A stretch of DNA of 64,000 bases. It comes from Halopenitus sp041821145. GTDB lineage: Archaea > Halobacteriota > Halobacteria > Halobacteriales > Haloferacaceae. Every line of letters starts with the position of its first letter. Positions within the stretch are counted from its first letter, which is position 1. Both the position numbers and the translations under genes were made by a program. The stretch is from contig NZ_JBGUBC010000001.1 in NCBI RefSeq assembly GCF_041821145.1, positions 124,001-188,000 on the forward strand. The letters are read 5' to 3'. This document shows, one piece after another, positions 26,264 through 33,818 of this stretch. The notes below the pieces were generated by a model. The model was not told the DNA's origin and made no database searches. It worked only from the letters and a program-made list of their open reading frames with translations.

Positions 26264-27654
26264 AAGGGACCGTTTCCGCCCATCATTCCGCCGAGGCCGC
26301 CGCCACCGTCGCCCTGCTGGAGCTTCTTCATCATCCGCTGCATGTCGCCGTCGCCCATTCCCTGGAACTGATCGATCGTGCGTTCCATCATCCGGTGTTG
26401 TTCGAGCAGTTCACGGACGGTATCCTCGTCGACCCCGGAGCCGCGAACGATCCGCTCGACCCGGGACTGACCGACGATTCGCGGATTTTCGAGTTCCTCA
26501 TCGGTCATCGAATCCATGACGATCTCGAAATCACGCATCCGATTTTGGGTGACGTCCATCGCGTCGTCGGGCAACTGATCCATCATGCCACCGCCCATTC
26601 CGGGGATCATATCCATCACCTGATCGAGGGGGCCCATGCGGTTCATCGCCGCCATCTGTTTTTGCATGTCCTTGAGGGTGAATCCTCCCTGGAGCATGTC
26701 CTCGGGGTCCCAGTCGTCCTCCTCGTCCCCGGTTTCCTCCATCGCGCGCTCGACGCGCTCGGAGAGCTGTTTGAGATCGCCCATGCCGAGCAGCCGCGAG
26801 ATGAATCCCGACGGCTCGAATCGCTCTATGTCCTGGACGGTTTCGCCGGTCCCGAGGAAGGCGATCGAAGAGCCCGTCTCGTTGACCGCCGTGAGTGCCC
26901 CGCCACCTTTTGCGGTCCCGTCGAGTTTGGTGATGACGACGCCCTTGATGCCGATCGACGACTCGAACTGTTTCGCCTGCTCTTTTGCCCCCTGTCCGAT
27001 CGCCGCATCCATCACGAGCAGCGAGCGGTCGGGATCGACGGCCGCCTCGATCTGCTCGATCTCCGCGATCAGGTCGTCTTCGAGCGCGTGTCGACCGGCC
27101 GTATCGACGATGTGGACGTCCGCCTGTTCGGTCGCCTCCATGCCGTCACGGGCGATCTGCACGGGATCCTCAGCGTCCGGATCACCGTAGAAGTCGACTT
27201 CGGCGCGCTCACACATCTGTTTGGCCTGGTCGTAGGCGCCGGGTCGGAAGGTGTCGGTCTGGATGACTGCCGGGCGAAGTCCCTTCTTCGAGAACCACCA
27301 GGCCATCTTGGCGGCGGAGGTGGTCTTACCGGACCCCTGCAGGCCAGCAAGCAGGATCGTCTGGGATTCGAGGGGCAGTTCTGTCGAGTCGCCGACGAGA
27401 TCGACGAGTTCCTCGTAGACGATCTTGAGGACGTGATCGCGTGCGGTCGTCCCGGCCGGCGGCTCCTCCTCGAGCGCTCGCGTCTCTATCGAATCCGAAA
27501 GCTCCATCACGAGGGAAACGTCGACGTCGGCCGAAAGGAGCGATCGCTGGATCTCCTTTACGATCTCCTCGACGTCCTCCTCGCTCAATCGGGATTTTCC
27601 CTGCAACGTATCGAGCGTGCTGCGAAGGGAACTTCCCAGATCGTCGAGTACCAT
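26260..27654 (-). CDS. ffh: Signal recognition particle GTPase SRP54 (Ffh)
   Basis: A 464-residue SRP core protein. N domain: MVLDDLGSSLRSTLDTLQG. G domain: G1 GLQGSGKTT, DTAGRH (G3) and TKLDGTAKGG (G4). The methionine-rich M domain (MNRMGPLDQVMDMIPGMGGG ... VERIVRGSGV) binds 7S RNA and signal sequences, and the protein ends in a Gly/Met tail. It targets nascent membrane and secreted proteins to FtsY. A GCTTTAGCC element (27680-27688) lies about 28 bases before ATG 27654, so the extra 15 codons of the open frame are not used. It lies just downstream of ftsY. Confidence 0.97.
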   Translation of the reverse strand: MVLDDLGSSLRSTLDTLQGKSRLSEEDVEEIVKEIQRSLLSADVDVSLVMELSDSIETRALEEEPPAGTTARDHVLKIVYEELVDLVGDSTELPLESQTILLAGLQGSGKTTSAAKMAWWFSKKGLRPAVIQTDTFRPGAYDQAKQMCERAEVDFYGDPDAEDPVQIARDGMEATEQADVHIVDTAGRHALEDDLIAEIEQIEAAVDPDRSLLVMDAAIGQGAKEQAKQFESSIGIKGVVITKLDGTAKGGGALTAVNETGSSIAFLGTGETVQDIERFEPSGFISRLLGMGDLKQLSERVERAMEETGDEEDDWDPEDMLQGGFTLKDMQKQMAAMNRMGPLDQVMDMIPGMGGGMMDQLPDDAMDVTQNRMRDFEIVMDSMTDEELENPRIVGQSRVERIVRGSGVDEDTVRELLEQHRMMERTIDQFQGMGDGDMQRMMKKLQQGDGGGGLGGMMGGNGPF

Positions 27655-27749
27655 TTGGCTACTATAGGTGACGCGGAGGCTAAAGCCTTTGTTCGTCACA
27701 TCCCCGCATGGGGTCGGTTCCCACTGCGAACCCTCACGTGAGCGATACG

Positions 27750-28823
27750 CTAGGAATCCTCAGCGAGCAGTTGATCGACCAGCCATTCGGGATCGAACCG
27801 CTCGATGTCGTCGTAGTCCTGGCCGGTGCCGAGAAAGAGGATCGGCTTGCCGGTCACGTAGGCGATGGATATCGCGGCACCGCCCGAGGAGTCGGCGTCG
27901 GCCTTCGTGAGGATCGTGCCGTCGATCGCTGCCGAGTCATCGAACTCCTCCGCGCGAGTGACGGCGTCCTGGCCGGCGACCGACTCGTCGACGAACAGCG
28001 TGAGGTCTGGATCGACCACGCGGTCGATCTTCTCGAGTTGGGCCATCAGGTCATTCGAGGTGTGGAGTCGTCCGGCCGTGTCGCCGAGAACGACGTCGAT
28101 GTCATTGGCCTCGGCGTACTCGACCGCGTCGTAGATGACCGCCGCCGGATCACCACCCTGTTCGTGGGCGATGAGCTTGCGATCGAGACGATCTGCGTGC
28201 TCGCGGATCTGCTCGTTCGCGCCGGCACGATAGGTGTCACCGTTGGCAAGTACCGAGGAGTACCCGCGCTCTTCGAGCCATTTCGAGAGTTTCGCGATCG
28301 ATGTCGTCTTGCCGACGCCGTTGACGCCCGTAAAGACGATCGTCACCGGCGGTTCGGTCTCGGCGATCCGCTCCTCGAAATCGAACTGGCCGACAGCGAT
28401 CACGTCCAATAGCGCGTCATGGAGCGCCTCCTCGACGAGTTCACCGGTCGTCTCGACCTGCTTTCGCGTCTCGCCGAGCATCGTCTCGCGAACCGTGTCG
28501 AGGATCTCTTCGGCGACGCTCATCTCGACGTCGCTTTCCAAAAGCGCCATCTCGAGGTTCCAAAGCGGCTCCTCGAGGTCCTCCTCCTCGATGATGATCC
28601 GGCCAGTCGCGAACGCCTTGGCGCGCTTGAGGGTGCTCGGATCAGAGGCGTCGTCCTCCGTGCTCGCTTCGTCATCCTGGGTCGAGTCGGCCGTGGTCGA
28701 CTGGCCGTCGCTCTCCACGAGGGCCGCCTCGCCGTCTTCGGACGCTTCGTCCGGTTCGGCCTCCGCCTGTTCCGTGACGTCCGTTCGGAAGTCGTTCAGC
28801 TTGTCCTTCAGTCCGTCAAACAC
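27750..28823 (-). CDS. ftsY: Signal recognition particle receptor FtsY
   Basis: A 357-residue membrane-associated GTPase. An acidic disordered N-terminal region (about 80 residues of Asp, Glu, Ser and Thr) is followed by the NG domain: GVNGVGKTTSIAKL (G1), LGDTAGRLHTSNDLMAQL (G3) and TKADADSSGG (G4), ending FLGTGQDYDDIERFDPEWLV. It docks ribosome-SRP complexes at the membrane. ffh follows 95 bases downstream and pfdA precedes by about 120 bases. Confidence 0.96.
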   Translation of the reverse strand: MFDGLKDKLNDFRTDVTEQAEAEPDEASEDGEAALVESDGQSTTADSTQDDEASTEDDASDPSTLKRAKAFATGRIIIEEEDLEEPLWNLEMALLESDVEMSVAEEILDTVRETMLGETRKQVETTGELVEEALHDALLDVIAVGQFDFEERIAETEPPVTIVFTGVNGVGKTTSIAKLSKWLEERGYSSVLANGDTYRAGANEQIREHADRLDRKLIAHEQGGDPAAVIYDAVEYAEANDIDVVLGDTAGRLHTSNDLMAQLEKIDRVVDPDLTLFVDESVAGQDAVTRAEEFDDSAAIDGTILTKADADSSGGAAISIAYVTGKPILFLGTGQDYDDIERFDPEWLVDQLLAEDS

Positions 28824-28942
28824 GATCGTAGCTCCTGGAAGGGGTGGTCATCAGTCGTCAGTCGTCGGTCGTCGGTCGATACGGCGGTCGCCCTCACTCG
28901 AATCATCGGAACGAGGGCGCCCGGGAGAACCGTCGGTCGGGC

Positions 28943-29395
28943 CTACTCGTCGTCCTGCTGTTGCATTTGCTGCATCTGCTGTTGTTGCATCTGCTGTTGC
29001 ATCTGCTGGGCCCGCTGTTCGAGCTCGCTGCTTTCCGCCTGAAGCTCGTCGAGTTCCGTCTCCGTCTCCTCGACTCGGTCGTCGAGCGCGTCCTGTTTCG
29101 TCTCGAGCGCAGAGACCGCATCCGCTTGGGGCTGTTCGGCCGCGTAGTCGCCGCCGAGCGAGACGACGACCTCGTCGATGTCCTGGATCTCCGCTCGGAG
29201 GTACGCGCCGCCGCCGAGAGGAACCTGGACCGTCGAGCCGGTCTCGAGGGTTTCGATCGCCTCGATCGCCTCGTCGATCTCGTGTTTCTCCTGATGGTAG
29301 CCTTCGATCTCGGCTTCGAGAGCGGTTATCTCCTCCTGGATGGCCTCAAGCTCCTGGGAGAGCTGCTGGAGCTGCTGTTGTCCGCCGCCCATCAT
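28943..29395 (-). CDS. pfdA: Prefoldin subunit alpha
   Basis: A 150-residue chaperone subunit. It has two long coiled-coil helices (LQQLSQELEAIQEEITALEAE and about VEETETELDELQAESSELEQ) joined by the beta hairpin GSTVQVPLGGGAYLRAEI, the diagnostic alpha-type linker. Prefoldin captures unfolded proteins for the thermosome. The C-terminus is an unusual Gln/Met-only tail before the final DDE, encoded by short CTG/TTG-type repeats. Its ATG overlaps the rpl18a stop by four bases. Confidence 0.95.
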   Translation of the reverse strand: MMGGGQQQLQQLSQELEAIQEEITALEAEIEGYHQEKHEIDEAIEAIETLETGSTVQVPLGGGAYLRAEIQDIDEVVVSLGGDYAAEQPQADAVSALETKQDALDDRVEETETELDELQAESSELEQRAQQMQQQMQQQQMQQMQQQDDE

Positions 29396-29583
29396 GCTTC
29401 CACCTCCTCGGTCTCGGTGAGCGCGTTGAGTTCCATCTCAGATCGTTTGACGCCATGCTGGCTGCCGACTTTCGAGAAGATGTGCTCGCGGGCGACGTCC
29501 TCGTTCGGTGCCTCGATCGTCTTCGTGAACTCCTGGGAACCGTGACGTGTCTTGAACCATCCGCTCGCCGTAAAGTGACTCAT
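29392..29583 (-). CDS. rpl18a: 50S ribosomal protein L18a/LX (L20e)
   Basis: A 63-residue protein starting MSHFTASGWFKTRHG and containing FTKTIEAPNEDVAREHIFSKVGS, the compact single-domain archaeal LX form of eukaryotic L18A. The open frame continues upstream, but ATG 29583 fits the family. It lies between eif6 and pfdA, the conserved haloarchaeal order rpl39e-rpl31e-eif6-rpl18a-pfdA-ftsY. Confidence 0.93.
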   Translation of the reverse strand: MSHFTASGWFKTRHGSQEFTKTIEAPNEDVAREHIFSKVGSQHGVKRSEMELNALTETEEVEA

Positions 29584-29656
29584 GAAGAGGAATCGGGAAG
29601 CGACAGGGAAGTATCTTCCTAAACGGGGATCGCGATCGGAAAGAGATCCGGAGGGA

Positions 29657-30322
29657 TCAATCGATGAATCCGAGAGTGTTCTCGATGCGCCCGAGTTCGG
29701 GGCCGGTCGTGTCCTCGCCGACGACGTACCCCTCGTCGTTTGCCACGAGACCGGAACCGACGAGTGGACCGCCGTAGTTGATGGTTCCGAGGTCAGCGTG
29801 AACGTCGAGATGCTCCTCGATGACCTCGAGTTCCTCCTCGCGGGATTTCGGGTGACAAAGCGCACCGGTATCGTTGGCGACTGCCGCCGTTCCAACCGTT
29901 CGGACGTCGCCGAGATCGCCGCGTTCGACCGGAACCTCAAGCGTCTCGCGGATCGTGCGGATAGCCTCGCGATCGAGGTCGGGGTGGACGTACGCGCCGT
30001 AGTCGTTCGTCAGGATCACGTTGCCGGCTGCGTTGATCGTTCCCGGAAGCTCCTGGACGGTGCGGTCGGCGGCCTCCTCGATGCGTCGCTTCTCGCGCTC
30101 CGTCGCTCGCGGGGAGACGATGATGCCGCTCTCGTTGCCGGTCGCCAACGCGCCGACGGTGTTCGATCCGCCGACCGTCGTGGGAATGACCTCGGCATCG
30201 AGTTCGTCGCCGAGTGCCGATTGGTGGTCATCGTCGATGTCCGGACGCACCAACAGGACGTCGTTTACGACCCGCGCGAACACGCCAACGTACGACGAAC
30301 CGACGAAGGACGCCCGTAGCAC
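29657..30322 (-). CDS. eif6: Translation initiation factor 6 (aIF6)
   Basis: A 221-residue pentein-fold protein that binds the 50S subunit and prevents premature joining with 30S. Five repeated modules are visible (for example VGVFARVVNDVLLVRP, NVILTNDYGAYVHPDL, GTAAVANDTGALCHPK, GSGLVANDEGYVVGEDTTGPEL). Length is normal for the family. It starts six bases after the rpl31e stop. Confidence 0.96.
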   Translation of the reverse strand: MLRASFVGSSYVGVFARVVNDVLLVRPDIDDDHQSALGDELDAEVIPTTVGGSNTVGALATGNESGIIVSPRATEREKRRIEEAADRTVQELPGTINAAGNVILTNDYGAYVHPDLDREAIRTIRETLEVPVERGDLGDVRTVGTAAVANDTGALCHPKSREEELEVIEEHLDVHADLGTINYGGPLVGSGLVANDEGYVVGEDTTGPELGRIENTLGFID

Positions 30323-30328
30323 GCGAGT

Positions 30329-30607
30329 TTACTCCGCGTATTCGGCTTCGACGATCGGTTCCTCGTCCTCCACGAACCGGGCCGCGCGGACGCGAAGGGA
30401 ACTCGGCGGGTTCTGGCGTCCCTGCGCCCAGACCGCCTCATTGATGCCCGGATCGAGACGGACGGCGTCCTCCTCGACCGAGAAGTGCTGGGCGAGATGC
30501 GACCGCACCTTCCGCATCGCGTAGTCGGCTCGCTTTTGAATAGGCTTGTCCGAGAGACCGCCGAGCGGAACGGTAATGACCCGTTCCTCGAAATCGCTTG
30601 TGCTCAT
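30329..30607 (-). CDS. rpl31e: 50S ribosomal protein L31e
   Basis: A 92-residue eL31. Conserved features are VITVPLGG, RADYAMRKVRSHLAQHF, RLDPGINEAVWAQGRQNPP and RVRAARF. It sits near the polypeptide exit tunnel. It starts five bases after the rpl39e stop. Confidence 0.96.
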   Translation of the reverse strand: MSTSDFEERVITVPLGGLSDKPIQKRADYAMRKVRSHLAQHFSVEEDAVRLDPGINEAVWAQGRQNPPSSLRVRAARFVEDEEPIVEAEYAE

Positions 30608-30612
30608 GGATC

Positions 30613-30765
30613 CTACTCGTCGAGGTCGTTTCGCCGCCAGTTACGCCGCTTTGGGTTGCGGGTGACGTTCATGTCCGTCTTCATCATGACCCAGGCCGGA
30701 ACGCGCTGATTCTGGCGTTCGGCTTTGGCCAGACGCTTCTTCTTGGCCTTCGATTTCTTGCCCAT
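30613..30765 (-). CDS. rpl39e: 50S ribosomal protein L39e
   Basis: A 50-residue, highly basic eL39 (GKKSKAKKKRLAKAERQN ... NPKRRNWRRNDLDE) lining the exit tunnel. ATG 30765 is used. GCTTAAAA (30790-30797 on the plus strand, TTTTAAGC on the coding strand) lies 28 bases upstream and indicates a leaderless start of the whole rpl39e-ftsY run; the 14-codon extension of the open frame is not used. Confidence 0.96.
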   Translation of the reverse strand: MGKKSKAKKKRLAKAERQNQRVPAWVMMKTDMNVTRNPKRRNWRRNDLDE

Positions 30766-30789
30766 AGTGGCCCGTAGTTTCCACGGAGC

Positions 30790-30797
30790 GCTTAAAA
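30790..30797 (-). promoter_or_regulatory. TATA box of the rpl39e-rpl31e-eif6-rpl18a-pfdA operon
   Basis: On the minus strand TTTTAAGC lies 28 bases before ATG 30765, canonical haloarchaeal spacing for a leaderless mRNA. Confidence 0.65.
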
Positions 30798-30867
30798 CCC
30801 CTTCCATATGGCCCCGATCGGACTGATCGTCGCCGCCGAATCGCGGCGCTCACGTCGCCGCGTCGAC

Positions 30868-32043
30868 TCACTCGTAGGCGGCGATCCCGGTGAGGTCCTC
30901 TCCGAGAATCAGGGTGTGAACGTCGTGGGTCCCCTCGTAGGTGTAGACGGTCTCCATGTTCGCCATGTGGCGCATCGGGGGATAATCGGTCGTGATCCCG
31001 TTGCCGCCGAGGATCTCACGAGCGATCCGTGACTGATCACGGGCCATCCGGACGTTGTTGCGTTTCGCCATCGAGACGTGCTGGGGGCGTAACTCACCCC
31101 GCTCTTTCAGTTCGGCCAGCCGATGGGCGAGTAGCTGGCTCGTCGTGATCTCCGTGGCCATCTCCGCGAGCTTCTCCTGTTGGAGTTGAAAGCGGGCGAT
31201 GGGACCGCCGAACTGCTCGCGATCGCTCGCGTACTCGCGAGCCGTCTCAAAGCAGTCGCGAGCAGCCCCGACCGCACCCCAGGCGATCCCGTAGCGCGCC
31301 TGGGTGAGACACGACAGCGGCCCCTTCATCCCCTCGACATTCGGGAGAACGTTCGATTCGGGGACCCTGACGTCCTGAAGGCTGATCTCACCGGTTATCG
31401 ACACCCGAAGCGACAGCTTCTCTTTGATCTCGTTCGTCGTCACGCCGTCCCGATCGGTCTCGACGAGAAACCCGCGTACGGGGGCCTCGTCGTCGTCTTC
31501 GGTCGCCGACCGATCGCGCGCCCAGACGACGGCAATATCCGCGATCGGGGAGTTCGTGATCCACGTCTTCGAGCCGTTGAGGACGTACTCGTCGCCGTCC
31601 CGCTCCGCGTGAGTTTCCATCGCCGAGGGATTCGATCCGTGTTCGGGCTCGGTCAGCCCGAAACAGCCGACCGCCTCGCCGGTCCCGAGGTCGGGCAGCC
31701 ATCGCTCCTTTTGTGCCTCGCTGCCGAAGGCGTGGATCGGGTACATCACGAGCGCACCCTGGACGCTCGCCATCGATCGCAGTCCGGAATCGCACGCCTC
31801 CAATTCCTGCATCAACAGCCCGTAGGCCGTCTCGGAGACGTTCGGGAGGCCGTAGCCGTCCAGGTTGGGCGCATAAAATCCGAGGTCCCCCATCTCGGGG
31901 ATCAGGTCCGTCGGAAACGTTCCGGCCTCGAAGTGCTCGCCGATATCCGGACGGACCTGTTCATCGACGAAGCGACGAGCGGTATCCCGGATCATCCGCT
32001 CTTCGCGATCGAGATCCCCCTCAAGTCCCACGTAATCGAGCAT
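30868..32043 (-). CDS. Acyl-CoA dehydrogenase, glutaryl-CoA dehydrogenase-like
   Basis: A 391-residue FAD enzyme. It shows GCFGLTEPEHGSNPSAMET, KTWITNSPIADIAVVWARD, the region LSLRVSITGEISLQDV, DREQFGGPIARFQLQQ and the C-terminal TVYTYEGTHDVHTLILG, where the Glu of YEGTHD is the catalytic base position. The last motif and the TGEI block are typical of the glutaryl-CoA dehydrogenase subgroup, which oxidises and decarboxylates glutaryl-CoA in lysine/tryptophan-type degradation. Other short dicarboxyl-CoA substrates are possible. ATG 32043 begins MLDYVGLEGD; the longer open frame runs through the 16-base repeats and is rejected. Confidence 0.9.
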   Translation of the reverse strand: MLDYVGLEGDLDREERMIRDTARRFVDEQVRPDIGEHFEAGTFPTDLIPEMGDLGFYAPNLDGYGLPNVSETAYGLLMQELEACDSGLRSMASVQGALVMYPIHAFGSEAQKERWLPDLGTGEAVGCFGLTEPEHGSNPSAMETHAERDGDEYVLNGSKTWITNSPIADIAVVWARDRSATEDDDEAPVRGFLVETDRDGVTTNEIKEKLSLRVSITGEISLQDVRVPESNVLPNVEGMKGPLSCLTQARYGIAWGAVGAARDCFETAREYASDREQFGGPIARFQLQQEKLAEMATEITTSQLLAHRLAELKERGELRPQHVSMAKRNNVRMARDQSRIAREILGGNGITTDYPPMRHMANMETVYTYEGTHDVHTLILGEDLTGIAAYE

Positions 32044-32128
32044 GGCTGCGTATCGGCGGAGGGAGCCAAAAGGTGTTTGCAAATCAGTCACACGATGCGG
32101 CGATCGACGAGCGGAGAACCCATCGCAA

Positions 32129-32192
32129 GGGACACGAACCCCGAGGAACACGAACTCCGAGGGACGCAGACCCCGAGGGACGCAGACCCCGA
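32129..32192. repeat. Four tandem copies of a 16-base repeat
   Basis: Units 32129-32144, 32145-32160, 32161-32176 and 32177-32192 share the consensus GGGACGCAGACCCCGA. The last two are identical; the first two differ at two to four positions. They end five bases before the amidotransferase stop codon at 32198, in the space between two co-oriented genes. Confidence 0.85.
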
Positions 32193-32197
32193 GAGAC

Positions 32198-32914
32198 TTA
32201 GACGTCAGCCCGAATCGTCGTCTGATCGCTGTCGGCGACCCGATCGCGGACGTACGTCGTGAAGTTCTCGAAGACCTGCTTGACCGCACAGGCCGCCTCG
32301 TGGGCTTCCGGGGAGATGGTGCTGAGTACGTCATCGACCCGTGCGTCACCGAGACGGTCACGTTTCCCGTCGGCGACGTCCGCTGCGGTCTCGACGTCGT
32401 ATTCGGGATGGAACTGAAGTCCCCAACTGTGTCCGTGTCGGAACGCATGAACGCCGTACTCGTTCTCGGCAAGAAGCTCCGCGCCCGGTGGAAGCTCCAC
32501 GACCGTATCGCCGTGGGAGGCGAACGCCGTGAACGTCTCGTCTACTCCGTCGAAGATCTCATCGCCGCGGTGGGTTATCCGGGAGTAGCCGAGTTCGAAA
32601 TCGTCCATGCCGGCGACGCGACCGCCGAGCGCCTCCGCGAGCACCTGATGGCCATAACAGACCCCGAGCGCCGGAACGCCTCGTTCGACGGCCTCCGAGA
32701 CGTACTCGACGAGTGGCGGGATCCAGGCTTCGTCCCAGTAGACCGAGGACCGCGATCCGGTGATGACGATCGCATCGAACTCGTGGTGATCCGGCAGTTC
32801 TCCGTCCGTGGCGTGAAACTCCACGAGGTCGGCGTCGATCTCCCGACGGAAATTTCGCCGGGTGTTTGCGGCCTCGTGGGCCGCATTGAGTAGGGCAAAT
32901 CGGAGTCGCGTCAT
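32198..32914 (-). CDS. Class I glutamine amidotransferase (GuaA-type GATase)
   Basis: A 238-residue stand-alone amidotransferase. The nucleophile elbow is GVCYGHQ (Cys about residue 86), the oxyanion region is ITGSRSSVYWDEAWI, and the His/Glu pair is FHPEYD (169/171), so the triad is complete. Related proteins act as glutaminases or gamma-glutamyl-peptide or polyamine hydrolases; partner and substrate are not evident. It lies upstream of the acyl-CoA dehydrogenase on the same strand, separated by the 16-base repeats. Confidence 0.88.
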   Translation of the reverse strand: MTRLRFALLNAAHEAANTRRNFRREIDADLVEFHATDGELPDHHEFDAIVITGSRSSVYWDEAWIPPLVEYVSEAVERGVPALGVCYGHQVLAEALGGRVAGMDDFELGYSRITHRGDEIFDGVDETFTAFASHGDTVVELPPGAELLAENEYGVHAFRHGHSWGLQFHPEYDVETAADVADGKRDRLGDARVDDVLSTISPEAHEAACAVKQVFENFTTYVRDRVADSDQTTIRADV

Positions 32915-33035
32915 TGTCGGATCCAGTCGTCACAGCCTCAAAACGATTGTGTCCCTCCCGATCGCTGCCGGCGTTCGACACGCCAGGATGCGTCGAACGA
33001 GGACATCCATCAATTCCCGTTCCCGTGCTTTGCGA

Positions 33036-33815
33036 TCACTGGTCCGCGTGCTCGGCGAGCCACCCGATCAGCTCGTCGTTGACGCGGGCGGACGCCTCGA
33101 CACCGGCAAAGTGGCCCGCTCCCTCGATGGCGTGAAACTCGCCGCCAGGAAGCCCCTCGGAAAGCGATCGGCCGTAGTGGGCCGGACAGATCGCGTCCGC
33201 CTCGCCGTGAAGCACGAGCGTCGGCGTCGTAAGCTCGTAAAGCCGATCGCCGATGTCGAAGGACGAAAGTGCGGCGCGCTGTGCCTCGAACGACTCCCGC
33301 GGTGCGTCCTCGCGAACCCGCCACTCGGCGATCCGATCGGAGACGTCGGGGCGTGCCTCACGGAAATCCGGGGAGAGGAGCGCGTTCACCGAGGCGTCGA
33401 CGGCAGCCCGATCGTTCGGATCGGCCCAAAGTGCCTCGGGGTTGTAGGCGTCGCCGGTGGCGGACGTTCCGACCACCGTCAGGCTTCGGGGACGCGAGGA
33501 TGAAAGCGCGTACGCGAGCGCGAGCATCCCGCCGAACCCGTACCCCACGAGGTGGACGCGACGACGTCCTTCAGCGGTGAGGACGGCGTCCAGATCGGCG
33601 ACGAGGTCGTCGATGTCGTAGGGTCCCGGCGGCGCGTCCGACTCCCCGATCCCGCGGAGTTCGGGAGTGATAGCGGCGTATGGCCCCGCGATCGCGGCGT
33701 GTTGCCAACCGAACTGCCAGGCACCGAGCCCGATGTCGCCGACGAAGAGGACTGCGGGTCCTGATCCGTCGATTTCATACCGGATCGAGACCGAGCCGTT
33801 CGCTGCGCGGGCCAC
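33036..33815 (-). CDS. Alpha/beta-hydrolase-fold protein lacking the nucleophile Ser
   Basis: A 259-residue protein with the full alpha/beta-hydrolase outline: oxyanion region AVLFVGDIGLGAWQF, the PELRGIGESDAP strand-loop, acid region VLHGEADAICPAHYG and the His strand IEGAGHFAGVE. The nucleophile elbow, normally G-x-S-x-G, reads GYGFGG (residues 91-96), with Gly at position 93 where Ser, Cys or Asp should stand. The protein may be a non-hydrolytic binding or regulatory derivative. It starts three bases after the alaS stop and may be co-transcribed. Confidence 0.85.
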   Translation of the reverse strand: MARAANGSVSIRYEIDGSGPAVLFVGDIGLGAWQFGWQHAAIAGPYAAITPELRGIGESDAPPGPYDIDDLVADLDAVLTAEGRRRVHLVGYGFGGMLALAYALSSSRPRSLTVVGTSATGDAYNPEALWADPNDRAAVDASVNALLSPDFREARPDVSDRIAEWRVREDAPRESFEAQRAALSSFDIGDRLYELTTPTLVLHGEADAICPAHYGRSLSEGLPGGEFHAIEGAGHFAGVEASARVNDELIGWLAEHADQ

Positions 33816-33818
33816 TGT

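Noticed and set aside
32129..32192. Possible CRISPR array
   Set aside because: Units are directly abutting with no spacers and are too short; the same holds for the repeats at 39027 and 44715.
32044..32472. N-terminal extension of the acyl-CoA dehydrogenase
   Set aside because: It would translate the 16-base repeats and the end of the amidotransferase gene in another frame.
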